From NCBI GenBank assembly GCA_037951105.1, contig JBAMJV010004364.1:1-64000 (forward strand): 64,000 nucleotides of DNA, given 5' to 3'. The notes beneath the pieces were generated by a model that saw only the letters and a program-made list of their open reading frames with translations, was not told where the DNA came from and searched no databases. This stretch comes from Echinarachnius parma. Lineage: Eukaryota; Echinodermata; Echinoidea; Clypeasteroida; Echinarachniidae. Positions 40,061-53,000 of this stretch are shown here, in pieces. Position 1 is the first letter of the stretch, and each line of letters opens with the position of its first letter. The position numbers were made by a program, and so were the translations under genes.

Positions 40061-41036
40061 TTACGGCATAGCTATAGCGTAGGCTTCATTAGTATTATTA
40101 TCTTCTAGTTTTTGTAACGCGCTACTTTTCGCTTTCTTCGACATAATTCTCTGCTGCAGTGGCCCGCCATCATTGCCGAAAGTTATAAAGTCGCTCAGCA
40201 GCTGTAGTGGTGTTTTGGGGTTGGAAATGGGTCGACCGATCGGTCCGTACGGTCCACCGGGCATCGGTCGCTGCCTCGGCCGGAAGAAAGTCGGGGTTGT
40301 CGGTTGTATGCGAGGCGATAGTGTTGGTACTGGCGGCCGCGCGGGCCTTTGTCCTGGGAACATAGGCGGCCTGGCGGGCCTCTGCCCGGGGAACATAGGC
40401 GGCCTGACGGGCCCCTGCGCGGGGAACATAGGAGGCCGTACGGGCCGCTGACCTCGCATGCCTGGGAACGTAGGCGGCCGCACGGGCGCTCGACCTGCTG
40501 GGAACATTGGCGGGTAAGGCGTGCCCCGCGGCTGTTGTGGCTGCTGTGGCGAATATGGCGGGTGTGGTTGATGTGGTCCGTGCGGATAGTGTGGCTCGTT
40601 CGGCATCGATGGCGCCTTCATTGTCGGCGCCTGCTCCAGCGGCAGTTTGTATTCGCAAAGCGCCGATATGGGCACTTGTGGGTCGAAAACGTCCTCACCT
40701 TCCATCCTCGGCGCGAATCGCCTCGGATCTGTAAGGAACAACGCCGCCCCTTCCCCGAAATCCAGCGGCTCGATCAGATCGATTATCCCCGTTTCCCCGC
40801 TCATCCATTGCAGGCCCGCGCGGCCCGCAACGGGCCTACGTGGCCGGTGCAAACCGATCCAAACCGGTCTAGGCTCGCGCGAGAACCGCGTGATCCAGTC
40901 AAAGATAAAGTTGTGTTCCGTCCAGTCGTTGATGGTGACCAGCCCGGCGCCGATTAGCTCTCGGGCGCAGTCGGCGTGAGCGGCCGCCTGTAAGCCGTTG
41001 GGTGGGAAAGGTAAGCCAAATTTCCTCGGAATGATC
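40061..41036 (-). CDS. Lectin/proline-rich gene, exon 2
   Basis: Encodes the rest of the lectin domain ([10 protein letters not shown] to LCEYKLP), the repeat region ([11 protein letters not shown] units near 40450-40330) and TAA at 40063-40061. Markedly GC-rich compared with its surroundings, as are the other true exons here. Confidence 0.85.
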
Positions 41037-44000
41037 CTGCACATGAAATTAAATAACAAATGAAAATTGCGAATTAAAAGAACGTCAGCTAAAACAAACA
41101 AAACAAAATAAAACAGAAACAGACAGACATCCTTAAATCATAATGACAATTTAACAGGTGCATGATGATTCTCTATCCATCACTCCTTTGAAACGATCCT
41201 GTATGAAAAAAACAAACAATAATATATAACATCGTGACTTCGGCCTCGAACAAAATATTGTTTCGCCTACCTAAGTGCTGGTGTAAGGAATCGATTCCAA
41301 CGAATATTGCCATCCGTGGTCTTCTGAAAATTGATAAGTTCAAAGAAGATTATTGGGCGGAAAGTTGTCCTCTAACTATTTAACACAGTGGCGTAGCCAA
41401 AAACTCTGCAAGGGGGACTCGAACCTGCCAGCGCGTTTAACGCGAACCGCTTCTGATTTGATGGGGTCGCGCCTTAGGGCCCCTGGCGGGGATCCAGGAG
41501 GTGGTCAGAGCCCTCGAAAGCTTTGGGATTTTAGCTTTTGGGGATACTTATAAATAATGTCGGTCCTAGAGGGGGGGGGGGGGGTGGGGCGGCCCAGGAA
41601 CCCCCTCACTTGGCCACTGTTTTTACCCTCTGTCATGTTTAACCACTGACATTTTTTGACAAGAAATATATAGTGATGGCACAACGTGACCATGTTACGT
41701 CAGTGCTTGAGGTTGTGTGCCATATACTTGAATAAAAAAGGCCTCAGAATACATACGGTGCGAATTAAAAAAAAACATGAACAGTATTAAACGGACTTCA
41801 TTGGCCATTTGACATGTAATTTACGCGACAATTACGTCGCGACCACATAACGTGTTAATATATAGCACCAGCGTGACACATTGTAAACCGACGTGACATT
41901 AGTGCGTGACCACGTGACAGCTGTGCCAAATTAATGACAGCTTTGAAAAAGCAGTACGGGTTGGACTAAGGCGTACTCTTTCCACATGTTTAAGTTAAAA
42001 CACCTGTAAATCAATGGACATTAACACACGTCAATGAGAAAACAAGCCGCAGATTAAGTTTAGACCGTCACATGCTATAAGTTGCAATACGTGAGCGGTA
42101 ACCGCAATACTAAGTAGATAATAAACGGAATTACAAAGATTAATAGCAAACATGCGCTGTTTATTGAAAGAAAGAAAGTAAGAGAGTGTAGAGGGGGGGG
42201 GGGGGGGGGTGATGTGGTCCTTGCCAAGAATAGTAACAGTGCAGTGTTATCCAATAAGACATTTCCTCTGTAAAAACACAATTCAGTTGTCCTACGAACA
42301 GCGGAATGACTTTCCACTGGGGTCGACCATAATGAAAATTCAGTTAGTTATGTGCAGCACCCCAAATAAGACCACTTCATAAAACAGTGTTATAAACTCA
42401 TTCCCCTGTAAAAGAACTAAATTGCTTGTACTTGTCCTACAGCGGATTAACTTTTCACAGCGATCGACTATAATGCATAGTAGTCATGTGCATCAGGAGT
42501 GAAATCAACCTAAAATAAGATCACTTAAAACAGTGTCATAAACAAATATTCCTCTGTAAAAGAATTTTCTTTTTTTTTTATTGTCCTACAGCGAAATTAC
42601 TTTGCACAGGGACCGCGACACATTTAATTAGTTATGTACAGCATGTAGCATATAAGCCCCCAAATATGATGGCTTGAAACAGTGTTATGAACACATTTCC
42701 CCTGCAAAAGAACTAAACATATTTTAGTTGTCCCATTGCAGAATACTATTTTGCACATGAGCCGCATCTATGTAATTTAGATTCAGTTAGTTATGTGCAA
42801 CATGTGCGGTATAACCCCCAAATCAGATCAGTTAAAAAATAGCTTTAAATAGCATAATACCCCTTCAAAGTGATCTAGTAACAGTGTCCAAATCCTCAAA
42901 ACTTACTTTGGTATTCTAGCAGTTTTCTTGTTGTATTCGTGTTAACAATAGAAGCATGGGACAGGTTCGGGGTTTTCGAATTTCCCTTTCGTTAAAAAAA
43001 TATTTACGATTGAAGTGTTTGGATTTTTAACTATCCACTGGATAGCCATAACCGTGTAAAAAAAAGTCAGTGCAATGAGTTAGTGAATATCACTTTGCAT
43101 TTTCGCTCATTAAAGGGGTAGTTCAGTTTTGGTATAGAGGGCGCTGCACGAAATAATTTTTTTTGTGAGATAATGAAAATCTGAGTGAAAAATTTGAAAG
43201 AGCATACAATCTTAATGACAGAATAAACTTTATTTGAACAAAATCGGTTCAGAAATGGCTGAAATATCAATAAATATATCCGATCGAAATAAATCTGGCC
43301 CCCTGATTTATTCGATGATTTTCTTTTTTAATTTAAAAAATGCTTACACTTTTTCAAAAATTTGCAAAATAGTTAATGATCTCTCTATTTAATCATTTTT
43401 TCAACAAAACATCACATGCATGATTTTGTATGAAAATGGTTGAAAGCAATGCTTTTTAAATTTGATTCGAATTTATTTCCATATTTCAAAAATAATTTTT
43501 GAACAAGTAAATATACAAACAAACAATATATTCATAAACGAAATACAAAACAAAAAATACACAGAGACTAATATACAATAAATATTACTTAATCAACAAT
43601 TTGTTTATAATTAACGTGAAATATTGGAGAACCAAAAAGAAGCAAAGCTTGTACAAATATTTGGTTCCCAGGGGTAATTGTGTCTTATCAATATTGAAAA
43701 AGAACAAATTTAAAGAAAAAAAGAAAAAGAAAAACAAAAAAAACAATAAAAGAACAAGTTAAAGAAGAGAAGGTGTCATGCCAAATACTAAATATTTTTA
43801 GACCACTATAGACAAGAATGTTACAAGAATATTACAATCGATCCAACCGAATGGCCTTTTTTTTAATGGCCTTTTTTGAATGATAACAGGCTTTTTACTT
43901 AGTCGTTTGTAATTTTCTATACCTTTCGAGCATGGTGGAGTTATAACTATTAGTTTGTAGTGTTATTGTGCAGGTTTTGGTTACTAAAGCTCATCCTTAC

Positions 44001-47000
44001 CAAAACTGTACTACCCCTTTAATCATGTTAATCGGCCATATTGAGGTGGTCCTTGCCATTGAGATGGTCCTTACCAAGAATAGAACCAGTGCAATGTTAA
44101 AAAGGGTACCACCACCCAAAAATAATATTTTTATAAATGAAAGGTAACATCTTTAGTATTCCATTCAATCAACAAGTTCACACAAATATGTTTCCAGAAA
44201 AGAAAAAAAATAATTGGAAAACGCATGCGTTCATGGGTCTGCATGTACGAGACTACTTTGTCCAGAGCGAACGAATCGCCCGGGATTCTATTGTCTCCAA
44301 ACGTACGCGTGAATAGCATTGGCGCACTCGCAAATGTTTGGCCCGTACGGAACCAGGAAATAGTAGTGGTTCCGTAAGTGGTGGAAATTAATTGCTTTGT
44401 TTATGAACTACACAACTCTTTGCAAAATGTTGGGTATCTATTTAATATCACAAAACGGTACCAAAACATATACTTATGTGTTGTTCTTTGCCTGGTGGTC
44501 CCCTTTAACCAAGAACACATTTCCCCTGTAAAATAACTACACTGTATGTACTATAAACAGATGAACAGGGAAATGACTTTCCAATGGGGTCGACCATAAT
44601 GCAAATTCAATTAGTTACGAGCAGCACGTGTGGGATAATCCCGAAATAGGATCACTTAAAGCAGTATTATCAACACATTTACCTGTGCAACAATTACATT
44701 TGAGTTGTCATACAGCGGGATGATTTTCCACAGGGGCCGCGACTTATCAAAACGAGTTAGTTATGTGCAGCATGTGAGGGGTAAACCCCTACCAGGAGCA
44801 ATCCCCCGATCAATGAATCATCTCCGACAGAACTGCGCGATGATAATCACAGGGGATGTTATACAGGTTTGATATTTTCTAGCGCCTGCAATAATGTGTA
44901 TCCTGCTCGTATCACTGCAAATCTAACTTCTATTCTAAAGTTCAGATCCGGCGTACGGCTAAATATAGGTATCTACTCTATACGTGAATATATTGCATTC
45001 TACAATAATTACGATTCAAATAAAAGAAATGATAGAGAAAGAACATTTAGTCCTTATAGAAGGAAAACGGTCAGAAAAGAAAATGTTGATTATTTTATCG
45101 ACTTAGTGGCAAAAATGTAAAAACAAATACGAAAACAAAAACAACAAACGCCAGAGGACCTGCAGTCATAAGGCCTTTTCGCATCCGTTCTGATCATTTA
45201 AATGTACATCTATGAATTATGACCAATGCCCATCGCCGTAGCTGTGCCCGGTCGCGCCGTATCATGACTGTATCGCGTTTCCCGATTGGTCGCTGGTTTG
45301 AATATGTATACAACACTTAACAACCTAATTTTAGTGGAGGGCATATCATATGATTAAAAAAAGGACTAGTGGCTGCCGCTGTTCGTGTGGTAGACGTGTT
45401 CACCAGTTGTTCCTGTCATAAATTCAACTCAGACGCAATGCATTGTGGGTACTTCGATCATTCATAGAATTTGAATTTGGATATTTCCCGCGAACGATCG
45501 GTGATCAAATATGGCCTCAATTTCCATTGTTTCCACCAGGTAATTAATCCGATATCTTATATAAAATCGTACAATTATATCGATATGTGATTAAATTGCA
45601 ATATCGCTTTAGAAAAATCTCATTAAAGATAATCTACATCCCAACATTTCAAATTCTGCCTCTGACACTGCATCGCGCGTACCAGACAAACATACCGTGG
45701 AAAAGATCAAATTATTGATGATGATCGGGCGGATTATGATGCGATTTTAGTGTTTGCCGCTTTTTCACCCCTTCACCCAAAATATACAATTATTGTGAAT
45801 ATCCTCTCATTATTTTCGACGATCTTCGGAAATCAATTAAATTGCGTCATAATCCCCACTGTCTGGCTATATCTAGGCGCTGATCGAGGAGTAGGTGACA
45901 GCCCTGACTTCCAAATACAAACATGGATATCCTAAGGATTAGATGTGAGCTCTGACTTACGAAATACCAACATGGATATCCTTATTTTCCTCTGCAAAGT
46001 GTCATATTGATGTACGTGATATATGTTTTTACCCCTTTTATGACTGCATAATGTACTATGATTGGGGGACGTTCCCATGAAACAAATTTCATGGGAAAAA
46101 GAAAAGGGTTTCATGCGAATGTCCCCCATTCAATTAGGGTCTTTGTGGCTCGATGGTTGATCACCGGTCTAGCAATCCGGAGTTCTCGGGTTCGATTCCC
46201 GGCGCTGCCTATTTTTCTTTGCTCCTTTTTAATCATAATATGATTCGGTTCTCGCGTTAAATGTGGTTCGGAGTCGTTATTCGGATGCGTGGTACAACAC
46301 AGATATTGGTTCCGTATTATGTAGTTGGCACAATCAAGCCTATAGATTAAAATGGCTAACCACACATCACTATCTTGAACATTACAATTGAAGAACAGAT
46401 CAGGATTTCATTAATATTACTACCGTATGTGATTCATAATCATTCGAATCAATTCCTTATTATTTGAGACACGTCCTGTCATAGTTTATTTATTCAGCAA
46501 AATATTCCCCTATAGCTTTGAATTTCAGCTGACATGTAAGACAAACATTAAGTTTAACTATAATCATGGTAACCACATCTATGGGGATTTCAGAATTTCG
46601 AAGGGAAAAAGGTTAACGATCCCTGGGTCCCCGTGCCCCCTTGGTACCGCGAACGTGTATGTGAATATTAAGAGAACTTGCTATCACTCCTACTCCCCTT
46701 CTCTCTCTCTCACACTTTCCCATCAATCATTCCCCCCACTCTGTTTCGTGTGTCACTCCACAGAGAACACATACAGTGACATTAATGTCTCCACTTTCCT
46801 TCTGTCACTGTGTTCCCTCCCCCTCTCTATGCCTCTTTCACACTCTCTCCCCCTTCTCTCCCTCTTTCTTTCACTCTCCCTTCTCTATCCCTCTTGCATG
46901 CACACACTCTTCCTCTCCTTCTCCCCCCCCCCCCTCTTTCTCTCTCTCCCTTCTCCGTTCAGTCTCAATCTTAATTGCTTAACTTAAAGTGATTCATGTC

Positions 47001-50000
47001 GCCCCTGTCAATCTTTCCCTCTTTCTTCTCCTTACCCCTCTTTTTTTTAATCCCACTTTCGCCCCTACCATGCTTACTCTCTCCATCGATCTCTAGCTCT
47101 CACCCCGTCCCTCTCTATTTCGTTTGTCGCACTATCTAAACATGAACATGAACATAAACAAAAACATGATTATCATAATTATTCCTCCTCTCTTTCTTTA
47201 TTCTCCCTCTCCTCCTACATATCTATCTATCTATCTATCTCTCTCTTTTTTTGTTTGGTATCTCACCCTCTCTATCCTTACCCTGTTAGTCGCTACACAG
47301 ATAACACGGCGTGACATTCATGTTCAAAATCAATCAGCTGGATATTGCATCGATCGTATAACGGAAATGTATCATCTTCATGTTCCGTAAGTGATCATTT
47401 TTAAGCCCCCCGGCTCTGGATCTTTTTATAGTAGATTGTATCATAGCGTATACCTTCCTCATTTGTTGTGATATGAACTTGGATAACATGAACGCGCAAT
47501 GCCCTCTGGGTAATAGACCAATAAGCACGTGCGATGGTATATGAACATAAATAGCGTTTGAACGCACAAAACGGCTGGCGGGAAAAAAGGCTACCCAACG
47601 AGCGCATGCTACTCCTGTGCGTGCTGCTGATGCATCTCTCCCCAAACCAACCTATACATGTTGTTATATCAAACTATTGAATATAATGCTTGTGTCAGAT
47701 AAATTAATATTGCCCAAAGTCCTCGTGTAATGCCAGCCCCGAACTTTAGCCTTGTCCGGCATGTCCGGGGCCCTGTTTCATAAAACTTTCCCAATAGTTG
47801 TATGTGTCCAATTATGGTATACAACTATGGCAACAGCCACTCAGCACCAAGCATTTTAGTTGTTGCCATGGTAGTTACAATAATTGGACACTTACAACAA
47901 TTCGAACAGTTTTATGAAACAGGTCTCTGGATTGGGGGGTCGGGGGGGGGGGGGGGGGGTCAATCTTTCCTTTTGTTATAATATTCAAGCAAGCTGTCCT
48001 GAGATGAACCCAGCAAAACAAATTATTTGTGATACAGATTGTGCCAGCCGTGTAAAGTGTATGGGGACAGGTATGTTATACGGTTAAGATTTTGGTTGGG
48101 TTTGGATTAGGGTGTACGGTTAGTGTTGGGTTGGGGTTATGTTTAGGGCTATGGATATGTTTATGGTTAGGGTTATGGTTTAGGGTAAGTGGTGGGTTAG
48201 GTATAGGGTTAGGGTTAGGTTTTAGGTTTATAGTTAGGGTTATGGTATAGGGTAAGTGTGGAGGTTAGGTTAGGGCTAGGGTTATGTTTATGGTTAGGGT
48301 TATGGTTTAGGGTAAGGGTTATGTTTATTGTTTGGGTTAGGGTATAGGGTAAGGGTTAGGTTTATTAGAGTTATTGGAGGAAGAGTAACACCCCAATTTG
48401 TACCGCAAATACAAATATCCCCCCACTGCCACTGACCGTATACTGCGTAAAGTCATCATTTGCTTATTAATTCATTATATATTTATTCATGTTCTTTTTT
48501 GTTTTTATTGCGAACACGTATGGCAGCAAACAAGCCGATTGCATGTGCTAAACGTTCAATTAAATAAAAAAAAAAAAATGTTATTGATACAAACTCGAAC
48601 CATAATTGCGAAGTTCAAATTACATGTATTACATATATTTATACATTATTTAAAAAATCACATAATAAATGCAAATATTTAAAAAATGTAACTAATTGAA
48701 AGGGGGCTTCAAACATAACATAAAACAAAAATGTTGATGATAAATTACATTTCTTACACTTTTCTAAATAGTTTTCACCGGTATTGACCGCATATTACCG
48801 CAAAACATACCATGTCACCCTTCTCGGGCGCATGCATGCAGCGTTTATCATTATTGACTAAAGATGTCCCAATGTATATTTAATTTCAAATGTCCTCAGG
48901 TATAGCCTTGGCTCCAGATTGGCCTTATTATGTCCTTCCCCCTTGCTAATTGATGTTGAACGTTGGTCTATAAGTAGGTCGCCGGATATGGTCTATTTTA
49001 GAAACGTCTGTCCGTCTGTCTCGAGGCTACGGATGTATCATGCAATGCGATTATGTTACACGTCAATGCATTCGCATCCAGTTCAAGTGCTGTTAAAACT
49101 GAAGAAAAAGGATTTTTCTGTATTTTATTCGTGTTTTGTATGTACTTCTTCAAAGTATGTATTAATATGTTGTACTCTGTAAAACATTCACCGTGTGCAA
49201 GGCGTTCGCAAAATGGCACCACTCGTCTGATTTAATAATAATAATAATAATATACTCGATTCTTATTGCGCCTAATATGATTGATAATCATCTCTAAGCG
49301 AACTATACATTTATCATCGTTGAAGACGATTTGACCTTGGCTAAATTAAAATAAACGAGAAGGTAAACAAACAAACGAACACACACACGCACATATTTAT
49401 GCAAACGTGGCTTGTTGTCAGTCCCCATTTTAACACCAAGTTGCGTTTAAAGGGGTAGTTTCGTTTTGGTATAGAGGGCGCTGTACATCACAATTTTGTT
49501 GTGAGGTAACACAAAACTGAGTGTCGAATTTGAGAGAACATGCAATTTTAATGGCAGAATAACCTTTATTTGGTCAAAATCGACCCAGAAACGGCTGAAA
49601 TATCAATAAATATATCTCATCTTATAATTATTTGGGGCCCAAATAATTAGATGATTTTTTCAAAAAATTTAAAAAAATGCTTGCACTTTTTCAAAAATTT
49701 TCAAAAGCATTTTTAAAATAGTTGTTGATGATCTCTCTATTTAATAATTATTTCAATAAAACATCACATGCATACATTTGTATGAAAAGTGGTTGAAACC
49801 AATGCCTTTTTAGAAAGCGCCCTCTTGTGTTTTAATGGCTCTTTTTGAATGATAACAGGCTTTTTACTTAGTCGTTTGTAATTTTGTATACCTTCCGAGC
49901 ATGGTGGAGTTATAACTATTAGTTTATAATGTTACTGTCCAGGTTTGATTACTAAAGTTCAGCTTTACCAAAACTGTACTACCCCTTTAACCCATTTCAT

Positions 50001-53000
50001 GGCATTTTCGAGGATCGTTTTTTAATGCCCCAGATCCGTGCAGTTCAACCTGATTATGATGATTCAGTAGTGAAGCCTTTTTTTAGTTCAACATGATTAT
50101 GATGATTCAGTAGTGAAGCCTTTTTTTAGTTCAACATGATTATGATGATTCAGTAGTGAAGCCTTTTTGAGTTCAACATGATAAACGTTTCTAAGTATTT
50201 GTTGTAGATTATCAAACTTTTTTTCACTTGTCACTCCTCATATTACTTGATGTTTCGAAACAATAGTGGGTTTCCTCCCAATTGTATTGGAATATTGTGT
50301 TTCCATGGTTACCGTATGCACCGGAGGAATGACAAACACACGCCAAACGTTGGAATGTGTTTTTTTTTTAAATATAGTATATACCAACATTAATGACGAT
50401 CCATTTTCTTGCTTGAAATGTGTTGTTTTGTACTGGAAAGGAGCGCTTATTATTTCCCAATTGTGCACTGATGTGCGACTTGGAAGAGGTGCAAGGACAA
50501 GGTATTATGTTTAGATGGTGTGATGTAAGTTGTTAATGTTCAATCAAATAACAAGAGGAACCTGAATGTTCATCATTTCAAAGATCCATCAAGTTAGATT
50601 TCGGAAAACTAAATTCTCCCCCTTACGTATACCTGACTGAATAGAAGCTTGGGTAGAAGTCAAGGGCCCCGTTGCAGAAAGAGATACACTCAATTGCAAG
50701 TTACAATTAATAAGTCAGTCAGATCATGTGTTCTGAATGCGCAAATCTGATTGGTTGAAACGCGCTTGGTTTCTGACTTACAATCAATTGTATCTCTTTC
50801 TTCAACGGGACTAAGTTCATGTACATTTATTTATTCAGGGAGTCGATATAGGGCCTACATTTTCGATCCGAGCAGAATCTTCTTCAGAGTCTGAAATGAC
50901 CTCTGAAGAAGATTCTGAAGATCGACAAATTTAAGCCCTATATTGACTCTCATTTTATTATACAGGCGTTATTATAGTATTGTTATTATTATAGGTATTA
51001 TATTGCATCATTTATTTATTCATTCATACATTTATTCTATTGTCCGCATTAAGGAACAAATACTCCCTGCAGGCAAGAACACACTCATCCACAGTGTGAA
51101 CACAGTGTGAACACCCTGTGTTGCACAGTGTGGGCCACAGTGTTACATTCGACCGTTTTTACAGTGTGAAAACCAACTCACACTGTGAACACATTGTGAA
51201 ATTGCTGAGATTTTACCATTTTTACACACTGTGAACGCAGGCAATTTCACACTGTGGTAAAAGTGCCATCACAGTGTGTTCACAGTGTGGTCACATTGTG
51301 TTCACAGTGTGGTCCCATTGTGTTCACAGTGTGAGTTGGTGTTCACACTGTATAAAACGAATTTAACACCGTGGTCCACACTGTGTCCACACTGTGAAAC
51401 ACAGTGTGTTCCCACTGTGTCCACACCAGTGGATGAGTGTGTTCTTTCCGGCAGGGCTGTATTGTGATGTGAGTCGACCATGACACGCAGAGGGTTTAGA
51501 TAACCTTTAAAACATGGTTTGTAGCATGGAAGACTCAAACTATGATAAGACTGACTGATGCGTATTATTATACTTGGCACTGTGAACCAGGTCTGGGTTA
51601 TAAACACACGATATTTCAAATTCGATTGTTCATCATCTAGAGTATTACGCACGATGTGTAAGATGCCATAAAAAGAAAAAAGTCGTCTGGGAAAATTTAA
51701 GAAGTAGGGCCGCTGGGAAGGTGACTTTAAAATTCTAAAATGAAAAATTTAAGATGAAAATCATCTCAAGACTGAGTTTCACTGGCTCTCAGATTTTTAA
51801 ATAAAAGTTAGTAGTATATCCCCTAATGTAGTATAACAAAATGTTGTGAAATGTTTTGCTATAATCTTGGAAACATGTTTTAATTTGGTCTAAATACATT
51901 ACTGATAAGAAAAAGTGATGTTTCCATTTTTTATTTTTGGTCCCAGGGTGCATTTTGGCGATTTTAAAGATAATTAGCTAATTTGCATATTTGTGAAATA
52001 AGGTCAGGTGTCATTTTATATCTAAGAATAGTACAATTGATAAAAACTAGTATTATAGGGTATTTTGGGGCAAGGATTCCATTTCCAGTGCTCGTTTGTA
52101 AGTGCTGTATGGGCAACACTCTGAAATCCAAGATGGCTGCCCCTAATTTGCATATTTATGAATATTGTTGATTTTCAGTGGATACAGCCCCTAATAAGCA
52201 ATAATTCCGGAATATTATTTGTCAGTTATGTTCTAAGTATGTATTTAAGATATCAAAGATGAGTTGACATCGTGGCAACCTCTAGCAATGCATATTATTT
52301 TCATAAATATGTATTTTACCTAATTTGCATGTTCCACCAAATCGAGTATATTGGGAACCCGGCAAGTAAAAAAGACAAGTAATACCACTTTTCCAAGGTT
52401 TTCGGGGGCAGCAGATCCATTTTTGATACTTATTTACCTGTATCACCATGGCATCCATCTCAAATCCAAGATGACTGCTCCCTAAATTACACATGTTATG
52501 ATACACGACTATATTATTTCGGTTATATTAGATTGATATTATAATATTTTGACTTTTAATTATTGGAATGAGCAACTAGAATACTTGAATTATAATGTAG
52601 TTCTTTGCTTACAGTAAGGAAATCATACTTTTATAAATCAAATGCCATAAAAGTAGCAAATAGCATTATTTACTTTAAAATGACAAATGCGGCCATCTTG
52701 GATTTATGTGGGTTGCCGAGATGATACAGGTAAATAAGTATCATGAATGGATTTGTTGCCCTCTAAAACCTTGGAAAAGTGGTATTACTTGTCTTTTTTA
52801 CTTGCCGGGTTCCCAATATACTCGATTTGGGGGAATATGCAAATTAGGTAAAATACATAATTATGCAAATAATATGCATTGCTAGAGGTTGCCATGATGG
52901 CAACTCATCTTTGAAATCTTAAATACATACTTAGAACATAACTGACAAATAATAATCCGGAATTATTGCTTATTAGGGGCTGTAGCCAATGAAAATCAAT

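Noticed and set aside
40170-40957. Long overlapping frames on both strands over the proline-rich exon
   Set aside because: Shadows of the GC-rich repeat exon; the reading chosen is the one joined in phase to the signal-peptide exon and carrying lectin motifs.
44869-45120. 83-codon frame
   Set aside because: No recognisable domain, splice context or promoter; length is within chance for AT-rich DNA.
46137-46212. Functional tRNA-Ala(AGC) gene
   Set aside because: A and B boxes and anticodon arm are present, but the acceptor stem does not pair and the tail matches other SINE copies.
48090-48371. True chromosome end
   Set aside because: Repeats are degenerate, only ~280 bp, and followed by ordinary intron DNA.
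51276-51652. Cys/His-rich frames resembling zinc fingers
   Set aside because: They arise from iterated CACAGTGTG words, not from a zinc-finger gene.
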